The notes: a model not told the origin generated them from the sequence alone. 64,000 bases of DNA from an uncultured Propionibacteriaceae bacterium (GCA_937926975.1 CALBCJ010000022.1:40835-104834), one strand, 5' to 3'. Numbered from the stretch's first letter, positions 28,390-36,697 are shown. Program-made: numbers and translations.

Positions 28390-29414
28390 AGCACCACCCG
28401 CTCCTTCCCGCCGGTCAGCCGGTTCACCAGGAAGACCAGCGCGGCGAAGCCCATCGTCAGCACCCCCATCACCACACCCATGGCGCAGGCTATCCCGAAC
28501 TGGCCCTTCGTGAGTGCGGTCGACATCAGGTGCTGGCTCATGGTGAGGGTCGTGTTCTCGGGGCCGCCGAAGGGGAACATCGACTGGGCGTACACGTACA
28601 TGTCGATCGCTGCGATCCCCAGGTAGATGTACGCGGTCTGCACGTTCTCCCGGATCAGCGGCAGCGTGATGCTGACCGCGGTCCGCAGCCGCCCGGCCCC
28701 GTCGATCCGGGCGGCCTCGAAGATCTCCGACGGGATCCCCTTGATGGCGGCGATGAACAGGACCATGTAGAAGCCGACCAGGCTCCACACCATCACCGAC
28801 ATCATCACCGGCATCGCGGTACGCGAGTCACCCAGCCACGGGAAGTGCTGGAACGACTGGAAGCCGAGCCGGGTCAGCGCCCCGTTCACCAGACCGTTGT
28901 TGGGGTCCATCACCAAGGTGAACATCAGGCCCGCAGCGACCGCCGGGATCGTGTACGGGAAGAACGAGACCACCCGGTAGAAGCCGGCTCCGGCCAGCCC
29001 CTTCGTCCGACCGTGGGAGGCGCCGCCGACGGTGACCATGATGGCCAGTGCCAGCGACAGCGTCAGGATCGTGATCGGGATCAGCACGGCCAGCTTGACG
29101 TTGTTGCCGACCGCCTTCAGGAAGATGTCGTCCTGGGCCAGCCGGACGTAGTTGTCGAACCAGACCACGTCCATTGCCGCCGAGAACCCGCTCCAGTTCG
29201 TGAACGAGTAGCTGATCGCCTGCAGCAGCGGCCACAGCACGAAGACCAGAAAGATCCCCAGCGGGAGCACCAGGAAGATCGCAAACAGCGAGATCACGTC
29301 GGGCCCCGGCCGCCGGCGCGCCCGCCGGCCCGGTGGGGCGGACCTCGCCGCACCCACCGGCCGCGCGGACCCCACTGGCTCCTGAACCGAGGAGGCAGTC
29401 GTCACGTCTGGCAC
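28386..29414 (-). CDS. ngcF: Carbohydrate ABC permease, NgcF/MalF type
   Basis: 342 residues: an N-terminal disordered Arg/Pro/Ala segment, six membrane helices and the EAA loop EIFEAARIDGAGRLRTAVSI. PFGGPENTTLTMSQHLMSTAL near the C-terminus is typical of MalF-like CUT1 permeases in NgcF-type systems. It pairs with the downstream NgcG-like permease; the spacing from ngcE is 27 bp. Confidence 0.9.
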   Translation of the reverse strand: MPDVTTASSVQEPVGSARPVGAARSAPPGRRARRRPGPDVISLFAIFLVLPLGIFLVFVLWPLLQAISYSFTNWSGFSAAMDVVWFDNYVRLAQDDIFLKAVGNNVKLAVLIPITILTLSLALAIMVTVGGASHGRTKGLAGAGFYRVVSFFPYTIPAVAAGLMFTLVMDPNNGLVNGALTRLGFQSFQHFPWLGDSRTAMPVMMSVMVWSLVGFYMVLFIAAIKGIPSEIFEAARIDGAGRLRTAVSITLPLIRENVQTAYIYLGIAAIDMYVYAQSMFPFGGPENTTLTMSQHLMSTALTKGQFGIACAMGVVMGVLTMGFAALVFLVNRLTGGKERVVL

Positions 29415-29441
29415 CTATTCTGTGTCGCTCAGAGGCGGGTA

Positions 29442-30839
29442 CTAGGAGACCTCGAGCTTCTTGACATTCGGGTCGTTCGCCGCCTTGTCGACGATCTCCT
29501 GCAGCTGCTTGCGAGCCTCGTCGGCGGTGGTCTTGCCCTCCAGGAAGGAGTTGAAGACGACCAGGTTGTCCTTGTTCAGGCCGTAGTAGACGATCGAGCG
29601 GTAGTCGAAGATGTTGTTCCCGGCCGCCTTCAGCATCTGCGACTGGGACTTCAGCGCGCTGGAGCCGAAGCCGTCCTCGGGGACCAGGTCCTTGACCACG
29701 GTCGGCGAGAGCCGGGTCTTGGTGAAGTTGGTTGCGGCCTCCGTGCTGAGCATGGCCCGCAGGATCTCCTTGCCACCGGCGACGTTCTTGCCCTTGGCAG
29801 GAACAATGAAGGGCTCGCCGGGAGCGGCCCGCAGCGCCTCGTACGGCATCTTGGCCGATGTGGACAGCTGCATGCTCGGCACGGCGGTCATCTCGAAGCC
29901 GTCCTTGGTCTGCTTCTTCATCTCGTTCTCGATCCAGCCACCGGAGGGGTACAGCAGCGCCTCCTGGCTCTGCGACCACTGGGCCTGGGCCGCGGTGAAC
30001 TGGGTGCCCGAGCCGCCTGGCTTCATGTAGCCGGCCTTGATCAGGTCCTCCACCGCCTTGAAGACATCGATGACCGGCTGCTGGCTGTAGCAGTTCTTGT
30101 CGAGCTTCTCGATACTGAGCCGGACCTCGTCACCGCCCTCCTTGATGGCGGAGTCCAGCATCATGGTCAGGTAGTAGGTGGCGGCCTCCTTGCCGAACAG
30201 GAAGAGGTACTTGCCCTTGGCCTTGGCCTTGGCACCCAGCTCCATCGCCTCAGCCCAGGTCTTCGGCGGGGTCCAGCCGTTCTCCTGGAACAGGGAGGCC
30301 GAGTACCAGACGCCGTACACGGTCATCACGTAGTTCAGGGCCACCAGCTTGCCGTTGTACGTGCCAGCGCGCTTGATCGCGTCCAGGTACAGGGTCTCGG
30401 AGAGCTTCGCGCCCTCGTAGCTGCTGGTCTCCAGCAGCGAGCTCAGGTCCTCCAGCTGGTCGACGATGGTCGACATCCCGATCTGGTTGGCGCCGGCGTT
30501 GTCGACCAGGTCCGGCGGGGTGCCGCCGACGAAGCGCGGCTGCAGCTCCTGGGCGATCTGGTTGGACGGCGTAACCTTGTACGTCAGGTCGACCTTCTTC
30601 TTGGCCAGCTCAGCCGCGAAGTCTACGTAGTCGGTCTTGTAGCCACCGTTGAAGATGACGGCGTCCACCGCCGACCCCTTGGCGACCCCGAACGGGTTCT
30701 CCGTCGTACCGGCCACCGACGCGCCGCCGCTGCTGGCGCTGGCTCCAGGCGTCCCCCCAGCACAAGCTGTCAATGACGCCGCGGCGACCGAGGCAAGACC
30801 ACCGGCAAGCAAGGCCCGGCGCCCGAACGAACGTGTCAT
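29442..30839 (-). CDS. ngcE: N-acetylglucosamine/chitobiose-binding lipoprotein, NgcE type
   Basis: Extracellular solute-binding lipoprotein of a CUT1 ABC importer. 465 residues from ATG 30839, with AGGAGAG before it. The N-terminus has a Tat-like twin Arg (FGRRALLAG) and lipobox LTACAG. Segments VDAVIFNGGYKTDYVDFAAE, QELQPRFVGGTPPDLVDNAG, ALNYVMTVYGVWYSASLFQ and SGTQFTAAQAQWSQSQEALL closely follow what I recall of Streptomyces NgcE. No ATPase gene is present nearby, as in Streptomyces where MsiK is shared. Confidence 0.9.
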   Translation of the reverse strand: MTRSFGRRALLAGGLASVAAASLTACAGGTPGASASSGGASVAGTTENPFGVAKGSAVDAVIFNGGYKTDYVDFAAELAKKKVDLTYKVTPSNQIAQELQPRFVGGTPPDLVDNAGANQIGMSTIVDQLEDLSSLLETSSYEGAKLSETLYLDAIKRAGTYNGKLVALNYVMTVYGVWYSASLFQENGWTPPKTWAEAMELGAKAKAKGKYLFLFGKEAATYYLTMMLDSAIKEGGDEVRLSIEKLDKNCYSQQPVIDVFKAVEDLIKAGYMKPGGSGTQFTAAQAQWSQSQEALLYPSGGWIENEMKKQTKDGFEMTAVPSMQLSTSAKMPYEALRAAPGEPFIVPAKGKNVAGGKEILRAMLSTEAATNFTKTRLSPTVVKDLVPEDGFGSSALKSQSQMLKAAGNNIFDYRSIVYYGLNKDNLVVFNSFLEGKTTADEARKQLQEIVDKAANDPNVKKLEVS

Positions 30840-30867
30840 GTGCTCTCCTGAACTCGATGCGTGTCCA

Positions 30868-30883
30868 CCTGCCCTAGGGCAGG
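30868..30883. promoter_or_regulatory. Perfect 16-bp palindrome before ngcE
   Basis: CCTGCCCTAGGGCAGG is fully self-complementary and lies 29-44 bp upstream of the ngcE ATG, in the predicted 5' leader. A partial copy, GCCTAGGGC, at 30916-30924 overlaps the predicted transcription start. Two such half-conserved sites suggest an operator for a dimeric repressor of the ngc genes. Confidence 0.55.
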
Positions 30884-30927
30884 CCCCCCTGTGGCGCGGC
30901 ACCCCCGGCCCCGTCGCCTAGGGCTGA

Positions 30928-30955
30928 AACGTAGCGGTCCGGGGGCAGATTGCAA
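30928..30955 (-). promoter_or_regulatory. Predicted ngcE promoter
   Basis: On the minus strand TTGCAA (30950-30955) and TACGTT (30928-30933) are 16 bp apart. The expected start point near 30921 falls in the GCCTAGGGC element. The 321-bp gap between the SIS gene and ngcE holds this promoter and the palindromes but no gene. Confidence 0.5.
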
Positions 30956-30970
30956 CACTCCACACCAAAC

Positions 30971-30983
30971 CGAGTTCAACTCG
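30971..30983. promoter_or_regulatory. Palindrome CGAGTTCAACTCG upstream of ngcE promoter
   Basis: Six-base arms around a single central base, about 16 bp upstream of the -35. Its AT-richer core stands out from its surroundings. A candidate second regulator site. Confidence 0.45.
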
Positions 30984-31160
30984 TGACATTTCCGTGCCAG
31001 CCACGGCTGACCGGTCCAGGTGGTGGACCTCGCCAGTCAGTCTCCCCTGGTCACCGGCCACTCGAGGCAGGTCCGGGGCTGGGGCGCCCGGCAGGTCACG
31101 GCCCACAGCGCCGGGCACTCCTGCCGCTGCCCAGGCGGGGGTACGGGCCGAGCAGCCGGT

Positions 31161-31913
31161 CTAGTCCAGCCGCAGCCGGCCCTGGTAGCGCTGCTTCAGA
31201 GCGTTGTTGTGCTCGTCGCCGCCGGGGATGTTGGCCGACAGGAAGACCGGCGGGGTGATGCCACGCTGCTGCAGCCGCTGGGCCACCCCGAGGGTAAGGA
31301 ACTGCGCGATGTAGGCCGCCGTGATCGACGAGATCGCCCCCATCGTCATCTGGTCGCCCACGGTCAGAGTGGAGTCCCCGTACGGGGCCAGGTTGTCGAT
31401 CACCACGTCCGCCACCTCCCGCAGCCGCTTCCCGGACGGGTGGATCGGGCTGACCCGGCTGGTGTGGTCCATCGAGGTGACCGCGATCAGCGTGCTGCCA
31501 CGCTCCTTGATCTCCAGGGCCACCCCGACGACCGACCCGTTGACCCCCGAGTTCGAGGCGATGATGTAGATGTCGCGGGGGTCGTACGGGTAGAGCCCGA
31601 AGAGTTCCCCGGCGAGGCTCGGGTCACGCTCGAGGTCGGGGGTCAGCTCGTCCGGGGTGCGGCTGCCGTAGACCACGAGGTCCCGCAGCGACATCCGGCT
31701 GGTCGGGATCAGCCCGCCAGCCCGCCCGGCCACCTCCATCGCGAAGGCCTCGCTGTGCCCGGTCCCGAAGCACCTGATCACACCGCCGTCGGCCACCGCG
31801 TCAGCGCACAGGTCGGCCGCCTGGGCAATCGGCCCGCTGGCCGCCGAGGCAATCAGCTGCGGGACCCGTGCCGACACCTGGTCGGCGAAGGCAGTGAAGA
31901 GGTCAGCGGGCAT
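31161..31913 (-). CDS. SIS-domain sugar-phosphate isomerase-like protein (UPF0309 type)
   Basis: 250 residues with a single SIS fold that binds phosphosugars: VIRCFGTGHSEAFAMEVAGRA near residue 45 and DIYIIASNSGVNGSVVGVAL near 115. AAAGGA 6 nt before the ATG supports the start. It is divergent from the GlcNAc-kinase-like gene (105-bp gap) and upstream of the ngc genes, so a role in amino-sugar phosphate metabolism is likely; the exact reaction (isomerase, etherase or sensor) cannot be told. It is not MurQ, which has a different length and motifs. Confidence 0.85.
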   Translation of the reverse strand: MPADLFTAFADQVSARVPQLIASAASGPIAQAADLCADAVADGGVIRCFGTGHSEAFAMEVAGRAGGLIPTSRMSLRDLVVYGSRTPDELTPDLERDPSLAGELFGLYPYDPRDIYIIASNSGVNGSVVGVALEIKERGSTLIAVTSMDHTSRVSPIHPSGKRLREVADVVIDNLAPYGDSTLTVGDQMTMGAISSITAAYIAQFLTLGVAQRLQQRGITPPVFLSANIPGGDEHNNALKQRYQGRLRLD

Positions 31914-32018
31914 CAGGTGTCCTTTCCCGAGGTGCGCGAACAGGGCCGATCCTGCCAGGCTGGCAGCGGTGGTGGGAACCAGCAGGCGCCGCGGTGCGCC
32001 AGGACGGGGGGCAGCGTG

Positions 32019-32984
32019 ATGTACGTGATCGGTGTCGACGCGGGGGGAACCTCAACAAGGGCAGCTGTTGCCGACGCGGCCGGGCAGGTCGTCGGGTACG
32101 CCCGGTCGGGACCGGGGAATCCCACCTCGGCCGGCCTGGAGGTCGCTGTCGCCAGCATCGTCGGCTCCTGCCGGCAGGCGGCGCAGCAGGCCGGGGTCCA
32201 GCCGTCTCGGGTGATGGTGACCCTGGCCGGCGGGTCGGGCTTCGACGTGCCGGGCCGGGTCAGCGTGGCCCTGGCCGAGACCGGGATGCCGGTCCCGGTG
32301 GACTGGGCCGGTGACGTCGTCAGTGCCTACTTCTCCGCCACCGCCGAGCCCAGCGGCTACCTGGTCCTGTCGGGAACCGGCGCGACCGGCGCCCGGATCG
32401 AGGACTGGCGGCTGACCAGGGTCTGTGACGGGGTCGGCTGGCTGCTCGGCGACGAGGGGTCGGGGTTCTGGGTCGGGCGCGAGGTGGTCCGCGCCGCGGC
32501 CGCTGACCTGGACCAGCGCGGCCCCGCGACAGCGCTGACCGAGATGGTCCTGGCCGAGGTCGCCGACGAGGTGCCACCCCCACCGGACCAGTCCACGCAC
32601 GTTGCCGCCCGGGCCGACGACATGTGGCGGCTGATGAGCCGGGTGTACGGACGGCGTCCGGTCGCCTGCGCCGACTTCGCCCCGCTGGCGCTGACCGCCG
32701 CCGCTGCCGGAGACCCGGTGGCCGGGGGGATTGTGGAGCGGGCCGGGGCTGGGCTGCTGGCGACCTGCGCGGCGATCGTCGCCGATGACGACCGGCCGCT
32801 GGTCCTGGCCGGGGGGCTGCTCCACGACCAGAGCCCGCTGTCGGCCCGGATCCGGGACCGCTACCCGGGCCGCTGCTGCCGAGCGCGGGAGGGGACCGCC
32901 GGTGCGGTGCTGCTGGCTCTGCGCGCCGCCGGGCACCACCCCGGCGCCCAGCACCTGGAACGGGTGCTCGACGGCCTGTCCTGA
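32019..32984 (+). CDS. N-acetylglucosamine kinase-like ATPase (BadF/BadG family)
   Basis: 321 residues of the ASKHA fold: phosphate-1 loop GVDAGGTSTRAAVAD, VLSGTGATGARIED, GWLLGDEGSGFWVG and VLAGGLLHDQSPL (adenosine motif). This matches actinobacterial NAGK-like proteins that phosphorylate GlcNAc at O-6. The start may be ATG 32019 or the adjacent GTG 32016, with GGACGGGGGG upstream. Divergent from the SIS gene and part of the amino-sugar island, giving a plausible import-then-phosphorylate pathway with NgcEFG. No nagA or nagB is in the window. Confidence 0.85.
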   Translation: MYVIGVDAGGTSTRAAVADAAGQVVGYARSGPGNPTSAGLEVAVASIVGSCRQAAQQAGVQPSRVMVTLAGGSGFDVPGRVSVALAETGMPVPVDWAGDVVSAYFSATAEPSGYLVLSGTGATGARIEDWRLTRVCDGVGWLLGDEGSGFWVGREVVRAAAADLDQRGPATALTEMVLAEVADEVPPPPDQSTHVAARADDMWRLMSRVYGRRPVACADFAPLALTAAAAGDPVAGGIVERAGAGLLATCAAIVADDDRPLVLAGGLLHDQSPLSARIRDRYPGRCCRAREGTAGAVLLALRAAGHHPGAQHLERVLDGLS

Positions 32985-33139
32985 CCCGGCCCCTCGCCCG
33001 CCGCCGACTCGTACCGTCACAGAGCACCGCCGTGGGGGTAGACCGCGACCCCCTTGCTTGATAGAAACTCCTGTGAGGACAACCAAGGCTGCTGTCCTCG
33101 ACACCCCACACGGTCGGCTGCAACCGACCTCACACTGCG

Positions 33140-33388
33140 ACGAGGTTCTCCTCGCCGCCCTCTCAACCCCGGCGGGTCGGCGGCGTGACGAACAGCAACC
33201 ACCTGAGTGGTGACGCCCTGGACCTGGTGCTGACCCCGGGCACCGGGGTCACCATGTGCGAGATCGCGCTCAAGGCCCGCAGCGCCGGCTTCGGCGGAAT
33301 CCTGGGCCCGGGATTCCCCGGCCACAGCGACCACATCCACGTGGACTCCGGCCGCATCAACTGGCGGGCTCCCCGCTGCGGCATGTGA
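33140..33388 (+). pseudogene. Fragment of a peptidase M15 (YcbK-like) domain
   Basis: The frame contains the zinc-binding signature HLSGDALDL and the closing GHSDHIHVDSG with RINWRAP, typical of M15_3 DD-peptidase domains. Upstream in the same frame RFSSPPSQPRRVGGVTNSN aligns with the expected GYRxPxxNxxVGG region, but Arg/Asn positions are altered and no start codon exists before the GTG at 33185. Translation from GTG 33185 would give only 67 residues and half a domain. Most likely a 5'-truncated gene; it lies just upstream of a second damaged cell-wall hydrolase. Confidence 0.6.
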
Positions 33389-33413
33389 CCTGAGGCACTC
33401 ACACCCCAACCCC

Positions 33414-33446
33414 TGCGGGCCGCAGCGTCACCGGCTGCGGCCCGCA
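33414..33446. terminator. Perfect 13-bp inverted repeat
   Basis: TGCGGGCCGCAGC (33414-33426) and GCTGCGGCCCGCA (33434-33446) flank a 7-nt loop between the M15 fragment and the amidase gene. There is no T-run. It could terminate the first gene or fold in the leader of the second, 20 bp before its start. Confidence 0.5.
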
Positions 33447-33466
33447 CCGGCGGAAGGAAACTCTCC

Positions 33467-34550
33467 ATGCAGAACAGCTCCCGGCCCGTGATTCGTCGCC
33501 GGACTCTGATCGCCGCAGCCGCTGGCACCACCGCCACTGCCGCGGTGGTCGGGCTGCAGGCCTTTCCTGCGGCCAGCGCCACCGTTCCCCGTCCCAGCAT
33601 CATCAGCTGCGCTGACTGGGGAGCGGCTCCTGCCCGAACCTCCATCAGCCTCACCGGGCCGGTGACCAGGATCATCATCCACCACACGGCTACCGCCAAC
33701 ACCACGGACTACTCGAGGGCGGCAGCGGTCAGCCTGGCCCGTGCCATCCAGGCCAGCCACCTGGCCAGCGGCTGGGGGGGACTCCGGCCAGCAGTTCACG
33801 ATCAGCCGCGGCGGCTACGCTCTGGAGGGCCGCCACCGCTCGCTGGAAGGCCTGACGACTCGCACCCAGACCCCGTTCGGCGTGCACTGCCAGGGCCAGA
33901 ACAGCAACTCGGTCGGGATCGAGAACGAGGGCCTGTACACCTCACAGACCCCGACCTCGGCGCAGTGGACGATGATGGTCCACCTCTGCGCCTACCTCTG
34001 CCAGACCTACCGGCTGTCGCCGGCAGCGATCAAGGGGCACCGGGACTACAACGCCACCGAGTGCCCCGGCAGCGCCCTGTACGCCCGACTCGATGACCTC
34101 CGCAAGGAGGTTGCGGCCCGCGGCCAGCCCGCTCCCCCGCCGAGCCCGACCCGGTCCTGGCCTGTGCTCTCGCAAGGGGCTAGCGGGTTCCGGGTCAGCA
34201 CCGCCCAGCTGCTGCTGCAGCATGCCGGGCAGTCGCTGGAGTCCGACAGCTCCTTCGGCCCCGCCACCCACGCCGCGGTCCAGGCCTTCCAGACGGCGAA
34301 GCAGCTCGACCCGGACGGGGTGATCGGGCCCCTGACCTGGGGTGCGCTGGCTGTCGTCTGCCGGCACGGCGAGGTCAACGAGGCGGTCCGGGCGGTGCAG
34401 ACCTGCCTGGTCGCTCAGCGCCGGCCGGTCGATGTCGACGGCTCCTTCGGGCCGGCCACCCTGGCCGCGGTCAAGGCCTTCCAGGAGGCGTCTGGCCTTG
34501 AGGCGGACGGGGTTGTCGGGCCCATCACCTGGCCCTGGCTGCTCTCCTGA
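33467..34550 (+). pseudogene. Frameshifted N-acetylmuramoyl-L-alanine amidase with two PG-binding domains
   Basis: Peptidoglycan amidase (Amidase_2/PGRP type) broken by a +1 shift in a run of seven G at 33774-33780. Before the shift: GGAAGG ribosome site, Tat signal (VIRRRTLIAAAAGTTATAAV) and IIIHHTATAN with the first zinc His. After it, in the next frame: SGQQFTISRGGYALEGRH, SVGIENEG, GHRDYNATECPGSALYARL (second His and Cys), then two PG_binding_1 repeats (about residues 245-300 and 305-360 if joined). Removing one G restores about 360 residues. All catalytic motifs survive, so the lesion is recent, a sequencing error, or phase-variable. Confidence 0.8.
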
Positions 34551-36565
34551 GGCCCGCAGCGCCCCCGGCTCCGGCCGGGGGCGTCTCCCGCCGAGCCCGC
34601 CGTCTCCCCGCCGAGGCCGGGCCTGCGGAGCACGGTCAGCGGGAGCAGCCGACGCCCGGTCGGGCCGAGGTCGGTCTGGGTGCCGAGCTGCGGGCAGACT
34701 CCGCAGTCGTAGCACTCGGTCCAGCGGCAGTCCTCGACCTCGGTGCCGTCCAGGGCGTCCTGCCAGTCCTCCCACAGCCAGTCCCGGTCCAGCCCCGCGT
34801 CCAGGTGGTCCCAGGGCAGCACCTCGTCCTCGTCCCGCTCGCGGGTCGTGTACCAGTCCAGGTCCACTCCGTACGGGGCCAGCTCGGCCTCGGCGCAGCG
34901 CTGCCACCGCTCGTACGAGAAGTACTCGCTCCAGCCGTCGAAGATCCCGCCGTCGCGGTACACCGCCTCGATCACCCGGCCCACCCGCCGGTCGCCGCGC
35001 GACAGCAGGCCCTCGACCATGCCGGGCTTCCCGTCGTGGTAGCGCAGCCCGATCGCCTTGCCGTAGCTGCGGTCGGTGCGGATCTCGTCGCGCAGCAGCT
35101 GCAGCCGCCGGTCGATGGTCTCGGCCGGGGCCTGCCCAGCCCACTGGAACGGGGTGTGGGCCTTGGGAACGAAGCCGCCGACCGACACGGTGCAGCGGAT
35201 GTCGCGGCTCCCGGTGGCCGCCCGCCCCGCGGCCACCACCTTGCGGGCCAGGTCCGCGATCCCGAGCACGTCCTCGTCGGTCTCGGTCGGCAGGCCGCAC
35301 ATGAAGTACAGCTTGACCTGCCGCCAGCCGGCCGCGAAGGCAGCGGTCACGGTGTCGATCAGGTCCTGCTCGGAGACGGTCTTGTTGATCACCCGCCGCA
35401 GCCGCTCTGAGCCTCCCTCGGGGGCGAAGGTCAGCCCCGAGCGGCGACCGTTGCGGCAGAGCTCGTTCGCCAGGTCGATGTTGAAGGCGTCAACTCGGGT
35501 CGAGGGCAGGGACAGCGAGACGAAGGTGTCCTGGTAGCGGTCAGCCAGCTGCCGGGTGACCTCGGTGATCTCGGAGTGGTCGGCGCTGGACAGCGACAGC
35601 AGGCCAACCTCCTCCAGCCCGGTGGCCCGCAGCCCGCGCTCCACCATCGCGCCGATGGTGTCGATGCTGCGCTCCCGGACCGGGCGGGTGATCATGCCGG
35701 CCTGGCAGAAGCGGCAGCCTCGGGTGCAGCCCCGGAAGACCTCCACCGAGTACCGCTCGTGGACGGTCTCGGCCAGCGGCACCAGCGGCGCCTTCGGGTA
35801 CGGCCACTGGTCCAGGTTCTCCAGGGTGTGCTTGGAGACCCGGGCCGGCACCTGGTCGTGGGTGGGGACCACCTGGGCGATCCGGCCGTCGGGCAGGTAG
35901 TCCACCTGGTACAGGCTCGGTACGTAGCCGCAGCCCGACCGGGCCAGCCGCAGGAGCAGCTCGGCCCGGCCGCCGGGACGGCCCTGCCGCTTCCACTCCC
36001 GGACCAGCTCGCTGATCCGCAGCACGGCCTGCTCCCCGTCACCCAGCACCGCGACGTCGATGAAGTCGGCGACCGGCTCCGGGTTGAAGGCGGCGTGCCC
36101 TCCGGCGATCACGACCGGGTGGGAGTCGTCGCGGTCGGCGGCGTGGAGCGGTACCTGGGCCAGGTCGAGGGTGTGCAGCAGGTTGGTGTAGCCCAGCTCG
36201 GTGGAGAACGACACCCCCAGCAGGTCGAAGGCCCGGACCGGGCGGTGGCCGTCCAGGCTGGGCTGGGGCAGCTGGTGCTCGCGCAGCTGGGCGGCGAAGT
36301 CTGGCCAGACCGCGTACGTGCGCTCCGCCAGCACCCAGTCGACCTCGTTGAGGACCTCGTACAGGATCGCGATCCCCTGGTTCGGCTGGCCCACCTCGTA
36401 CGCGTCGGGGTACATCAGGCACCAGCGGACCTCGACCTGCTCCCAGTCCTTGACGACGGCATTGTGCTCGCCGCCCACGTACTGGACCGGCTTCGAGACC
36501 CGCGCCAGCAGCGGCTCCAGCCGGGCGAGCAGCGAGCCGGGGTCCTGGTCAGTCACAGCGGTCAT
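34415..36565 (-). CDS. TIGR03960 family B12-binding-like radical SAM protein
   Basis: 716 residues from ATG 36565: an N-terminal B12-binding-like region (VSKPVQYVGGEHNAVVKDWE, AFDLLGVSFSTELGYTNLL) and a radical SAM core with the cluster motif CTRGCRFCQAG and THAFAPEGG-like LTFAPEGGSERLRR. It ends with the Cys-rich CRWTECYDCGVCPQLGTQ. After GPTGRRLLPLTV, where the family normally ends, the frame runs about 71 further residues, the last 44 or so antisense to the amidase gene. TACCCT lies 9 nt before the ATG. Its usual partner TIGR03936 is displaced by the amino-sugar island. Confidence 0.92.
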   Translation of the reverse strand: MTAVTDQDPGSLLARLEPLLARVSKPVQYVGGEHNAVVKDWEQVEVRWCLMYPDAYEVGQPNQGIAILYEVLNEVDWVLAERTYAVWPDFAAQLREHQLPQPSLDGHRPVRAFDLLGVSFSTELGYTNLLHTLDLAQVPLHAADRDDSHPVVIAGGHAAFNPEPVADFIDVAVLGDGEQAVLRISELVREWKRQGRPGGRAELLLRLARSGCGYVPSLYQVDYLPDGRIAQVVPTHDQVPARVSKHTLENLDQWPYPKAPLVPLAETVHERYSVEVFRGCTRGCRFCQAGMITRPVRERSIDTIGAMVERGLRATGLEEVGLLSLSSADHSEITEVTRQLADRYQDTFVSLSLPSTRVDAFNIDLANELCRNGRRSGLTFAPEGGSERLRRVINKTVSEQDLIDTVTAAFAAGWRQVKLYFMCGLPTETDEDVLGIADLARKVVAAGRAATGSRDIRCTVSVGGFVPKAHTPFQWAGQAPAETIDRRLQLLRDEIRTDRSYGKAIGLRYHDGKPGMVEGLLSRGDRRVGRVIEAVYRDGGIFDGWSEYFSYERWQRCAEAELAPYGVDLDWYTTRERDEDEVLPWDHLDAGLDRDWLWEDWQDALDGTEVEDCRWTECYDCGVCPQLGTQTDLGPTGRRLLPLTVLRRPGLGGETAGSAGDAPGRSRGRCGPQESSQGQVMGPTTPSASRPDASWKALTAARVAGPKEPSTSTGRR
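34560..34583. terminator. 10-bp GC hairpin at convergent 3' ends
   Basis: CGCCCCCGGC and GCCGGGGGCG around TCCG, 10 bp after the amidase stop and inside the unusual tail of the TIGR03960 frame. It is probably the terminator of the amidase; transcripts from the other strand would have to pass it to reach the TIGR03960 stop codon. Confidence 0.6.
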
Positions 36566-36574
36566 AGCCGAACC

Positions 36575-36580
36575 AGGGTA
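36575..36580 (-). promoter_or_regulatory. -10-like hexamer of the TIGR03960 gene
   Basis: TACCCT on the minus strand, 9 nt before the ATG; predicted short or absent leader. Confidence 0.35.
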
Positions 36581-36685
36581 GCCGGAACCTCGCGCCGGCC
36601 GGGAGGACCGGCGGATGGTGAACGGCTGGCTGCACCCCGGCTCCAGCTCCTGGCACCCAGCCCTCACCGACCGTCGGCTCCCTGC

Positions 36686-36691
36686 CAGACT
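36686..36691 (+). promoter_or_regulatory. -10-like hexamer of dhaK
   Basis: CAGACT ends 6 nt before ATG 36698 and no Shine-Dalgarno is visible; a weak leaderless candidate. Confidence 0.3.
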
Positions 36692-36697
36692 CACTCC

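Noticed and set aside
31020..32018. Long N-terminal extension of the kinase frame
   Set aside because: It is antisense to the SIS gene; the ASKHA phosphate-1 loop begins right after ATG 32019.
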